From Alphaproteobacteria bacterium (lineage in GTDB: Bacteria; Pseudomonadota; Alphaproteobacteria; Rickettsiales; SXRF01): a DNA stretch of 64,000 nucleotides. The translations under genes and the position numbers were made by a program. This document shows, piece by piece, positions 57,136-64,000 of the stretch. The stretch spans positions 324,449-388,448 of the forward strand of contig JANYBV010000038.1 of assembly GCA_025360605.1 (NCBI GenBank), given 5' to 3'. The notes below the pieces were generated by a model. It had not been told where the DNA came from, made no database searches, and was given only the letters and a program-made list of their open reading frames with translations. Every line of letters starts with the position of its first letter. Position 1 is the first letter of the stretch.

Positions 57136-57732
57136 TTAACCAACGACGGCAGACACGCCGCGTTCGCCGGCGATTTCGGATACGCGTGCATACACATCAT
57201 CTTGCGACATTTTATCAATCAGCTCTACCTTGGCGCCCGAAGCCTGCAATGCCTCAAGGTTCTTCTGCATCTGTGATTTTCCTTCTTTGCCAATCAACAT
57301 GACCGGAGCCCATTCATGGATAATCACATGAGGGGGAGGATTTTGTTTGGAGGTGGCGATAATAGCGGCCATCATCGGGTCTTTCGTGTCGGGGCTGCAA
57401 TCACGATCTATCGAAAGGTCAGGCACGTTGAAAATAACAACATCAGGACGGTCGGTGGTGAGTACAGGCGCGAAGGTCGGGGATGTGATCGGGGTCTGGC
57501 CTTCAACCTCGCTGCCGCCCGGGCGGTGCCACTGTTTATCCACGTGGTCATAGCTGATGTCGGTTACTTTGTACTGGCTGCCGGTTTCGTCCTGAATGCG
57601 GATATAGTCAGAGTTTAGCCCGCCGGTTCCGCCCTGAAACTGGTCCACCACCAATACTTTGAGGGTGGCGGCTGGTTTAGCGTCATCGGTTGGTTCTGGT
57701 GTCCACTTGGCTCGGGGGGCGGTAGGTTTCAT
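57136..57732 (-). CDS. Hypothetical cytoplasmic protein
   Basis: I do not recognise this 198-residue protein. It starts with a proline- and lysine-rich segment, then LKVLVVDQFQGGTGG, DVVIFNVPDLS and HVIIHEWAPVM, which read like the strands of a Rossmann-type alpha/beta fold, and ends VYARVSEIAGERGVSAVVG. No catalytic motif or signal peptide is evident. AAGGAT precedes the ATG. It stands alone between priA and atpH on the minus strand. Confidence 0.65.
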   Translation of the reverse strand: MKPTAPRAKWTPEPTDDAKPAATLKVLVVDQFQGGTGGLNSDYIRIQDETGSQYKVTDISYDHVDKQWHRPGGSEVEGQTPITSPTFAPVLTTDRPDVVIFNVPDLSIDRDCSPDTKDPMMAAIIATSKQNPPPHVIIHEWAPVMLIGKEGKSQMQKNLEALQASGAKVELIDKMSQDDVYARVSEIAGERGVSAVVG

Positions 57733-57793
57733 GGCTATAATCCTTAAATATTTTTAAGGAAATTAACTAATGACCGTTAATTTGTCAATGGTC

Positions 57794-59824
57794 TTAGAGG
57801 AAGTTTTGTGGATCAATATCGGTTTTAATCCGCACCGACGAGGGGGCTTCCTGCACATCCACCCATTCCTTCATCAATTTCGGCAGGTTAATCTGCCGTT
57901 CGGCTTTAATGAGCAGGCGGAAGCGGAATTTGCCGCGCAGCAAAAACAGTGGGGCAGGGGCAGGGCCATACAGATGGAGTTGCGGCGATGTGGGAAAGGT
58001 GGAAGCAAGGATTTTGGCGGTTTTCATGACCAGTTCTTCTTTCTCACCTTCCACAATCAGCGCGGCGAGGCGGGTAAACGGTGGCATGTTGGCGTTTTTG
58101 CGGGCTTTCAGCTCGGCGGCGAGAAACGCGTTGCGGTCGCCCGATACCAGCGCCTTGATGACGGGATGCTCGGGCAGGAAGCTTTGCATATACACGCGCC
58201 CCTGAATCTGTTCGCGTCCGGCGCGCCCCGACAATTGGTGCAGCATCTGGTACGTGCGCTCGGCGGCGCGTAAATCGCCACCCGCCAGCCCGAGATCGGC
58301 ATCGACCACCCCGACAATGGCAAGGTCAGAAAAATGGTGGCCCTTGGCAATCATCTGCGTGCCGATCAGTAAATCGAGGCGTTTATCGGTCATCGCCCTG
58401 ATCGTCTCGTTGATTTCGGTGTAGCCCATGCTGTCGCTGGCCATGACCGCCACGCGCGCACTTGGCAAAAACTCATGCACTTCTTCTAAAAGCCGCTCCA
58501 CACCAGGGCCGCAGGCGGCAAGCTTGTCCTCGGCCTGACAGGTCGGGCAGGTTTTGGGAAAGGGAATACGGTAGCTGCAATGGTGGCACTGAAGATAGCT
58601 GTTCTGCGCGGTCGGTTGCTGGTTTGGGCTGCCTTTTTTCTTATGCACCACCATCCATGCGCTGCAATCGGGGCACTGGAAACGGTGGCCGCAGGCGCGA
58701 CACAGCAGCAGCGGCGCGTAGCCACGGCGGTTGAGGAACAGCATGGACTGATGGCCGTCGGCCAGTGCTTTGGCCAGCTGGTCACGCAGGGGCCGCGATA
58801 TAAATGCGCCGCGTTCCAGCTCGACACTACGCATATCGAGCATTTCCACGGTGGGCATCACCGCATCGTTATGGCGGGCGCTCAGCGTTATTTCCTTATA
58901 TTTCCCTGCTTGCGCATTATGATAGCTTTCGAGTGAAGGGGTGGCGGAGGCCAGTATCACCGGAATTTTCTCGAACCGCGCCCGCGCTACCGCCATGTCG
59001 CGCGCATGGTAAATCACTCCTTCTTCTTGCTTGTAGGAACCGTCATGTTCTTCATCAGCGATGATCAGTGACAAATGCTTATACGGCAGGAACAAGCCCG
59101 AGCGCGCCCCCACCACCACCGGCGCATCTCCTTTAGAAATCGCTTTCCAGCTTTCGCGCTTGCGGGCGGGGGTGATTTCCGAATTCCATACGACGGGCTT
59201 GAACCCGAAACGTTTTTCAAACCGCTCCAGCCATTGGATAGACAGGGCGATTTCAGGAAGCATAATGAGGCATTGGGAATGCGGGGTGGCCAGTGTTTTT
59301 GCAATCGCCTCAAAATATACTTCGGTCTTGCCTGATCCGGTCACCCCGTCGAGCAGCTGCACGCTGAAGCCTTGGCCAAGGCATTGGGTAAGCTTTTCAG
59401 CCGCCTGCGTCTGGATATCGGAGAGATGGGCAAGGCGAATGTTAGCAGCATTGATGTTTGTTTCAATGAAGGCGGCGGTGCCTTTGCGCCCCTCCTTCAT
59501 GATGTCGTCCATCGGCAATACCATTTTTAAGATTGCTCCCTTGGGCGCGCAGTTGTACCACGCTGTCCAGTCGATAAACTGGCGCATCGACTCGGATAAG
59601 GGAGGAAACTGGTCGAGATGTTGCAAAACGCATTTCATTTTGCCTTCGGGGATATTGGCTTTCCCCGCGCCCCAGACCACGCCGAGCGTCTCCTTGCGGC
59701 CAAACGGCACGGTGACGATATCACCCGCGTGTAGCGTCACGCCTTCGGGCATCAGGTAATCGAAGCCATGCTCTACCACCGTAGGCAGCAACACCTCAAT
59801 CTGTCTTGGATTTGCATTAATCAT
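57794..59824 (-). CDS. priA: Primosomal replication-restart helicase PriA
   Basis: A 676-residue superfamily 2 helicase. It has the N-terminal DNA-binding domain ([18 protein letters not shown]), Walker [10 protein letters not shown], the DEEH box in [13 protein letters not shown], zinc-binding cysteines ([13 protein letters not shown] and [17 protein letters not shown]) and the late helicase motif [11 protein letters not shown]. It restarts stalled replication forks. The start at 59824 is back to back with the transaldolase region. Confidence 0.96.
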   Translation of the reverse strand: MINANPRQIEVLLPTVVEHGFDYLMPEGVTLHAGDIVTVPFGRKETLGVVWGAGKANIPEGKMKCVLQHLDQFPPLSESMRQFIDWTAWYNCAPKGAILKMVLPMDDIMKEGRKGTAAFIETNINAANIRLAHLSDIQTQAAEKLTQCLGQGFSVQLLDGVTGSGKTEVYFEAIAKTLATPHSQCLIMLPEIALSIQWLERFEKRFGFKPVVWNSEITPARKRESWKAISKGDAPVVVGARSGLFLPYKHLSLIIADEEHDGSYKQEEGVIYHARDMAVARARFEKIPVILASATPSLESYHNAQAGKYKEITLSARHNDAVMPTVEMLDMRSVELERGAFISRPLRDQLAKALADGHQSMLFLNRRGYAPLLLCRACGHRFQCPDCSAWMVVHKKKGSPNQQPTAQNSYLQCHHCSYRIPFPKTCPTCQAEDKLAACGPGVERLLEEVHEFLPSARVAVMASDSMGYTEINETIRAMTDKRLDLLIGTQMIAKGHHFSDLAIVGVVDADLGLAGGDLRAAERTYQMLHQLSGRAGREQIQGRVYMQSFLPEHPVIKALVSGDRNAFLAAELKARKNANMPPFTRLAALIVEGEKEELVMKTAKILASTFPTSPQLHLYGPAPAPLFLLRGKFRFRLLIKAERQINLPKLMKEWVDVQEAPSSVRIKTDIDPQNFL

Positions 59825-59911
59825 ATTGCCAACTGCTCTTCTCGTGCGCTATCGTCCGTACATCATCCTATAACGACTACAACCCGTACAACAAATAAGA
59901 TAGGCTCACCC

Positions 59912-60568
59912 ATGAAATTTTTTGTCGATACCGCCGATATTAAGGAAATCCGCGATCTTGCTGCTACCGGCATGCTCGACGGTGTCACCACCAATCCAAG
60001 CTTAGTCGCTAAATCGGGACGTGACTTTTTTGAAGTGCTGAAAGAAATCTGCGCTGTGGTGACCGGCCCCGTGTCGGCAGAAGTAACCGCCACCGATGCG
60101 GCGGGTATGATTAAAGAAGGTGAAAAGCTCACCAAGATCGCAAAAAATATCTGCATTAAAGTGCCCCTCACATGGGACGGCCTGAAAGCCTGCAAACACT
60201 TCACCAGCAACGGCACGATGGTGAATGTGACCTTGTGTTTCTCCGCTGCGCAGGCGTTGCTTGCGGCCAAAGCGGGTGCGACATTCATCTCGCCTTTCGT
60301 TGGCCGCCTCGATGATATCGGGCAGGACGGCATGCAGCTGATCAGCGATATCTGCACCATGTACAGCCAGTATGATTATTTCAAAACCGAAGTGCTGGTG
60401 GCCTCCATCCGCAATCCGGTGCATATCATTGATGCAGCGCTTATGGGTGCGCATGTGGCAACCATTCCTCCGTCGGTATTGCGTCAGCTGATTAATCATC
60501 CGCTGACCGACAAGGGGCTGGAAGTGTTTCTGGCGGACTGGCAGAAAACCGGCCAGAAGATCGCTTAA
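59912..60568 (+). CDS. fsa: Transaldolase / fructose-6-phosphate aldolase family enzyme
   Basis: A 218-residue TIM-barrel enzyme starting [36 protein letters not shown]. The Schiff-base lysine is in [10 protein letters not shown] (about residue 87), followed by [14 protein letters not shown]. Small proteins of this type are annotated either as transaldolase or as fructose-6-phosphate aldolase; sequence alone does not separate them. An apparent longer N-terminus from 59768 overlaps priA and is not credible. Gene order fsa-DUF484 is frequent in Alphaproteobacteria. Confidence 0.93.
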   Translation: MKFFVDTADIKEIRDLAATGMLDGVTTNPSLVAKSGRDFFEVLKEICAVVTGPVSAEVTATDAAGMIKEGEKLTKIAKNICIKVPLTWDGLKACKHFTSNGTMVNVTLCFSAAQALLAAKAGATFISPFVGRLDDIGQDGMQLISDICTMYSQYDYFKTEVLVASIRNPVHIIDAALMGAHVATIPPSVLRQLINHPLTDKGLEVFLADWQKTGQKIA

Positions 60569-60577
60569 GTAGAACCG

Positions 60578-61324
60578 ATGAGTGCCAAGAAATCCGAGCC
60601 ATCTGCGAAAAAAACCTCCGAGCTGACCGCCGATCAGGTGCGTGATTATTTAAAGGCGCATCCGGAATTTCTGGCGAAAAATCTCGATGTCATGGGCGAA
60701 GTGCCTGCGCCCGAGCGCGACCTCGGCGAGGGGGTGATTGATTTCCAGCATTTCATGGTCAAGAACTTGCAAAAAGACACCAAGACGCTGCGCAGCCGCT
60801 ATGACGTGCTGGTGGATTTTTGCCGTGACAATATGTCGGTGCAGGCGCTGGTGCATCAAGCCGCATTGAAGCTGATCCGCACCGGCAGCCTTGAGCAGCT
60901 GTTGGAAGTGCTGACCCTTGATCTGGTCAGCCTGTTTGATGTGGATGTGGTGCGCATGGCGATGGAGTCGGAAACGCGGTTCGATACGTCCTACGGCGAG
61001 CAGAATTACTCCGGTATTGTCTTTATCGATCCGGGCATGGTGGACGATGCCATTGGCATCAATAAAAACGTGCTGCTGATCGAGGATTGTCAGGCGACGA
61101 TGCCCGCAGGCTTTGAGCAGATTTTTTCCGATTGCGAGAACATGATTGCATCCTGCGCGCTCTTACGCCTCGAGCTGGACACGGTGGGCAAGCATATCAT
61201 GCTGGCGTTTGGCGTGCGTTATAAGGACCGTTTCCATTCCGGTCAGGGGGTGGAGCTGCTACATTTCCTTGCCCAGATTGTTGCCCACCAGATGGACATG
61301 TATCTGCACGATCTATCCATCTAA
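60578..61324 (+). CDS. DUF484 (GAF-like) protein
   Basis: A 248-residue protein of family DUF484. It starts with a charged tail, then VRDYLKAHPEFLAKNLDVM, VIDFQHFMVKNLQKDTKTL and a GAF-like domain (VHQAALKLIRTGSLEQLLEVLTLDLVSLFDVDVVRM). These proteins stand upstream of xerC in many Proteobacteria; their role is not settled. It follows fsa by 9 bases. Confidence 0.88.
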   Translation: MSAKKSEPSAKKTSELTADQVRDYLKAHPEFLAKNLDVMGEVPAPERDLGEGVIDFQHFMVKNLQKDTKTLRSRYDVLVDFCRDNMSVQALVHQAALKLIRTGSLEQLLEVLTLDLVSLFDVDVVRMAMESETRFDTSYGEQNYSGIVFIDPGMVDDAIGINKNVLLIEDCQATMPAGFEQIFSDCENMIASCALLRLELDTVGKHIMLAFGVRYKDRFHSGQGVELLHFLAQIVAHQMDMYLHDLSI

Positions 61325-61440
61325 TTGTTAATAATCAATATATTAATACCTTCGCAATGCCGTCATAAAACCTTCATTGGCAGTGTGTAAGCACTCGTAT
61401 TACAATAATTTCACGAACCACATTCAGTAGGAGAAGCGAT

Positions 61441-61815
61441 ATGGCTGACGATATGACCCCCAACGCTGGTAACGACGAACGGGCACGTGAAGAAGTGAAG
61501 GCGCAGGAAACGGCGCTGCTGGAAAATTTTGAAAAAGCGCGTCTGTCTGGCGACCTCGATGGTGCAAAGACGTCGCTGGCGGCACTGATCAAATCACTGA
61601 CTGCGCGCGGGATTGACACGACGGGGCTGGATGCGTCCGGCGGCGGTGGTACGGATGTGGGCTCGCTTCAGGCGATGATTAACGATGTGGGTTCCAAATC
61701 AAGCGCCGCGGGTGGTAAGGAAACACAGGCAGACCTCCGTGATCTTGGCACACTCGCCGTACCGGCATTGAATTTTGGTAAAATGCTCGGAACTGGGACC
61801 GACGTAGAGCGCTAA
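61441..61815 (+). CDS. Small hypothetical protein before xerC
   Basis: A 124-residue protein I do not recognise. The N-terminal half is a charged helix (ERAREEVKAQETALLENFEKARLSGDL); the C-terminal half is Gly/Ser-rich and ends LNFGKMLGTGTDVER. It has a good ribosome-binding site (TAGGAG) before the ATG. It lies in the usual DUF484-xerC pair as an extra gene. No signal or membrane segment is visible. Confidence 0.65.
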   Translation: MADDMTPNAGNDERAREEVKAQETALLENFEKARLSGDLDGAKTSLAALIKSLTARGIDTTGLDASGGGGTDVGSLQAMINDVGSKSSAAGGKETQADLRDLGTLAVPALNFGKMLGTGTDVER

Positions 61816-61874
61816 TCCGTCCGGTTCGATTCCAGTATACATGACAAATGGTGGCGCTGATGCTATGATGCGCC

Positions 61875-62804
61875 ATGACCGAATCATCGCTTCCCGTAAC
61901 TTCCGATTTAGATGAAGCCATTACAAGCTGGCACGAATGGTTTGCCCATGTCCGCCGTGGCTCCGCCCACACCCTGATTTCCTATGCCAACGATATCCGT
62001 CATTTCTGCGAATTTCTGAGCGATCATCTCGGCGCACGCGTGAGTGTGGACGCGCTCTCGCGTCTTGAGGTGCGCGATATACGTGCGTGGCTGGCACACC
62101 GTGCCCCTGACTATGAAAACACCTCCACCGCGCGGGCACTGTCCACCGTCAAAAGCTTTTACCGTTATCTGGAAAAAGAAGGGATGCTGACTAATTCCGC
62201 CATCTTCCATATCCGTGGCCCCAAGCTTAAAAAATCGCTGCCCAAAGCGCTGGCGGTGGAGCAAGCACAGCAGGCGCTCGACACTATCGGCACCCAGCAC
62301 GACGATGACTGGGTGAATAAGCGTGATGTCGCCTTGCTGGTTCTGATCTATGGCTGCGGGTTGCGTATTAGCGAGGCGCTCTCGCTGAATTACCGCGATA
62401 TTCCCAAGGGGGATAGCGTAAGCATCACTGGTAAAGGCAACAAGCAGCGCAACGTGCCCGTACTGCCGCTGGTGCGCGAGGCGATCGGCGAGTATGTGGC
62501 GGCGTGCCCGTATCCGTTTACAGCGGCAGCCCCGCTATTCCTCGGCAAGCGCGGCAAGGCGCTGGATCCTGCCATTTTCCAGTTGCAGCTGCGTAAACTC
62601 CGCAACGCGTTAAATCTACCGGAATCGACCACGCCGCACGCGTTCCGCCACAGTTTTGCTACCCATTTGCTCTCCAATGGCAGCGACCTGCGCTCCATTC
62701 AGGAGCTGCTGGGACATGCCAGCCTTTCCACCACCCAGCGCTACACGCATATTGACAAAACCCGTCTCATGCAGGCCTATAAGAACGCCCATCCGCGGGC
62801 GTAG
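61875..62804 (+). CDS. xerC: Tyrosine recombinase XerC
   Basis: A 309-residue site-specific recombinase. It has an N-terminal SAM-like DNA-binding domain (about residues 12-110) and the catalytic residues of the family: Arg in CGLRISEAL, Lys in GKGNKQRNVPV, HxxR in HAFRHSFATHLLSNG, His in LGHASLSTTQ and the nucleophile Tyr in RYTHID. With XerD it resolves chromosome dimers at dif. DUF484 upstream supports XerC rather than a phage integrase. Confidence 0.93.
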   Translation: MTESSLPVTSDLDEAITSWHEWFAHVRRGSAHTLISYANDIRHFCEFLSDHLGARVSVDALSRLEVRDIRAWLAHRAPDYENTSTARALSTVKSFYRYLEKEGMLTNSAIFHIRGPKLKKSLPKALAVEQAQQALDTIGTQHDDDWVNKRDVALLVLIYGCGLRISEALSLNYRDIPKGDSVSITGKGNKQRNVPVLPLVREAIGEYVAACPYPFTAAAPLFLGKRGKALDPAIFQLQLRKLRNALNLPESTTPHAFRHSFATHLLSNGSDLRSIQELLGHASLSTTQRYTHIDKTRLMQAYKNAHPRA

Positions 62805-62817
62805 CATAGGTTAAAAT

Positions 62818-63747
62818 ATGGATATTGATGTCGTATATACGTGGGTAGACGGAAGCGATCCTGAATTTGCCGCCCTCAAGCAGCGCTATACGCCACCCCA
62901 CATGGAAAGTAATGTCCTAAGCCGTTACCGCGACAATAACGAATTGCGTTATTCCTTGCGGTCGGTGGCGGCGTTTGCGCCGTGGGTGCGCCGTATCCAT
63001 ATCGTGACGCATGGGCATGTTCCGAAATGGCTGAACGTTGACCACCCCAAAATCCGGATGGTCACCCATGAACAGATATTCAAGTGGCCGCAGCACCTGC
63101 CGTGTTTTAATTCGCATGCCATTGAATGCCATCTTAGCCGCATTCCTGATCTGGCGGAACATCTGCTGTATTTCAACGATGATTTTTTCCTCGGTGCGCC
63201 GGTGCAGCCGGAGACTTTCTTTGATGCGGACGGCACTATGTGCCTTAACAAAACCGGCATCAAGTTACTGCCCGAATGGTATTATCATCCGAGCGAGCCT
63301 CTGATTTTTGCGGCCGCTAAAAACGCAGTTTCGCTGTTATGGAAAAAATTTGGTGATGAGCCGGATTATGTCTGGAGCGGCCATCAGGCGGTTCCCCTTA
63401 CCAAGCGTTTTATGCAGGAAACGGAATCTGCCTTTGCCGAAGCGCTGGAACGCTGCTCGGCCAGCCGTTTCCGTTCGGTGGACGATGTGGCGCTGTGCCT
63501 TGTGCTGTGGAACAACTACGCTCACCTGACGCAGGCGGGGCGTTACCGCGAAATTTCCCATATGAGCGTTGAAATTCATGATGATGTGCAGCGTAACCGT
63601 AACGAGTTGGCGGGCATTCTGGCCGCCCGCCCGTCATTATTCTGCCTGCATGACCACACTCAGGCCGGTGATCCCGCGCCACTGGAGCCACTGGCCGAAT
63701 TTTTTGAAGCATATTTCCCGCAGCCATCGCCCTTTGAGCGCGCCTAA
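62818..63747 (+). CDS. Stealth-family sugar-phosphate transferase
   Basis: A 309-residue protein of the Stealth family. It has conserved region 1 (DIDVVYTWVDGSDPE), region 2 (RYRDNNELRYSLRSVAAFAPWVRRIHIVTHG), region 3 (the YVWSGHQAVPLTKRFMQ area) and region 4 (RSVDDVALCLVLWNNYAH). Related enzymes transfer hexose-1-phosphate to make capsule or exopolysaccharide phosphodiesters. It is 13 bases after xerC. No other capsule genes are visible in the window, so its acceptor is unknown. Confidence 0.85.
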   Translation: MDIDVVYTWVDGSDPEFAALKQRYTPPHMESNVLSRYRDNNELRYSLRSVAAFAPWVRRIHIVTHGHVPKWLNVDHPKIRMVTHEQIFKWPQHLPCFNSHAIECHLSRIPDLAEHLLYFNDDFFLGAPVQPETFFDADGTMCLNKTGIKLLPEWYYHPSEPLIFAAAKNAVSLLWKKFGDEPDYVWSGHQAVPLTKRFMQETESAFAEALERCSASRFRSVDDVALCLVLWNNYAHLTQAGRYREISHMSVEIHDDVQRNRNELAGILAARPSLFCLHDHTQAGDPAPLEPLAEFFEAYFPQPSPFERA

Positions 63748-63820
63748 CGCCCTGATGTCATCTTTTTCTAGATAAACGCACGCGATTCCTTTACTAAAGT
63801 GACACCGACCCCATGGATAT

Positions 63821-63861
63821 GCACCCGTAGCTCAGCTGGATAGAGCGTTGCCCTCCGAAGG
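63821..63861 (+). tRNA. tRNA-Arg(CCG), 5' part only, broken after the anticodon loop
   Basis: The sequence has the acceptor 5' strand GCACCCG (63821-63827), a normal D-arm, anticodon stem TTGCC (63848-63852) and loop CTCCGAA with anticodon CCG at 63855-63857. After GG (63860-63861) the expected stem closure GGCAA becomes GGTTA. The remaining 139 bases contain no T-arm and no CGGGTGC to pair with the acceptor strand. The 3' half is either beyond the window or lost, so this is an interrupted or pseudo-tRNA. Confidence 0.75.
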
Positions 63862-64000
63862 TTATTTTGAATGTTTCAACGATTGACTAAAGTTCTTCCT
63901 GTTACGCAGTTTTTCTGACTTTATACAATTGGCTGTTTCCCTTGTTTATAGACGATTACATGCTTTTATTCTAGTGATATGTGGGGAATGTGTGGGGGAA
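63862..64000. mobile_element. Probable left end of an integrated element at tRNA-Arg
   Basis: The tRNA sequence ends abruptly and gives way to AT-rich DNA. At the window end two G-rich direct repeats follow at 11-base spacing, TGTGGGGAA (63980-63988) and TGTGGGGGAA (63991-64000). Repeats of this type resemble arm-binding sites of tyrosine integrases, and the tRNA anticodon loop is a known att location. The integrase itself would be outside the window, so the assignment is inferred. Confidence 0.45.

Noticed and set aside
61875-62804. XerC as a possible integrase of the element at tRNA-Arg
   Set aside because: Its length, motifs and the DUF484 neighbour fit the housekeeping XerC; the element's integrase should lie beyond the right edge.

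Overview
The window is a bacterial chromosome segment from a Gram-negative alphaproteobacterium. The evidence is the mnmE-mnmG-rsmG-parA-parB block (with parS sites) next to holA-lptE-leuS and a DUF3576 lipoprotein, the atpHAGDC F1 operon separated from F0 genes, tandem DUF2336 proteins, a CycM-like anchored cytochrome c and an outer-membrane porin. Parts of the type IV secretion system (T4SS) look like the rvh system of Rickettsiales: virB2 followed by an ATPase-degenerate VirB4, and the order virB8-B9-B10-B11-virD4. A lineage near Rickettsiales is possible, but the sequence alone does not prove it. The Tad-pilus genes, oligopeptide transporter, LPS-export protein and moderate GC argue against a strongly reduced obligate endosymbiont.

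Layout. 1-3.7 kb (minus strand): cpaB-cpaC-cpaD-cpaE of a Tad/Flp pilus, with cpaE cut by the window edge. 4-9.1 kb (minus): typA, nadK and two overlapping DUF2336 genes. 9.4-13.5 kb: scoAB CoA-transferase, a membrane-fused spermidine-synthase-like protein, a TraX-family acyltransferase and ridA. 13.8-24.6 kb: a T4SS (virB2, B4, B6, B8, B9, B10, B11, virD4) with no virB1, B3, B5 or B7. 24.6-28.8 kb: an SDR dehydrogenase, a PfkB sugar kinase, cytochrome c, and an NfeD/SPFH pair. 28.8-35.8 kb: a yejABEF peptide transporter with an orphan gene and a serine peptidase-like hydrolase inserted between yejB and yejE. 35.9-37.4 kb: two unknown genes. 37.4-44.2 kb: quinone oxidoreductase, then mnmE, mnmG, rsmG, parA, parB with three perfect parS sites inside mnmG and rsmG, so the origin is probably near. 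44.2-50.3 kb (minus): leuS-lptE-holA, the DUF3576 lipoprotein, and a porin with a clear terminator. 50.5-57.7 kb: yggS and the atpHAGDC operon, which carries an unknown small gene between atpA and atpG. 57.8-63.7 kb: priA, a transaldolase-like enzyme, DUF484, a small unknown gene, xerC and a Stealth-family sugar-phosphotransferase.

The right edge (63,821 onward) holds the 5' half of a tRNA-Arg(CCG). Its sequence breaks off just after the anticodon loop into AT-rich DNA ending in two G-rich direct repeats. This looks like the left attachment site of an integrated element lying outside the window.

The items most worth following up are the VirB4 with destroyed Walker motifs in an otherwise intact T4SS, its elongated VirB9 and proline-rich VirB10, the broken tRNA-Arg junction, and the unknown gene inside the ATP synthase operon.
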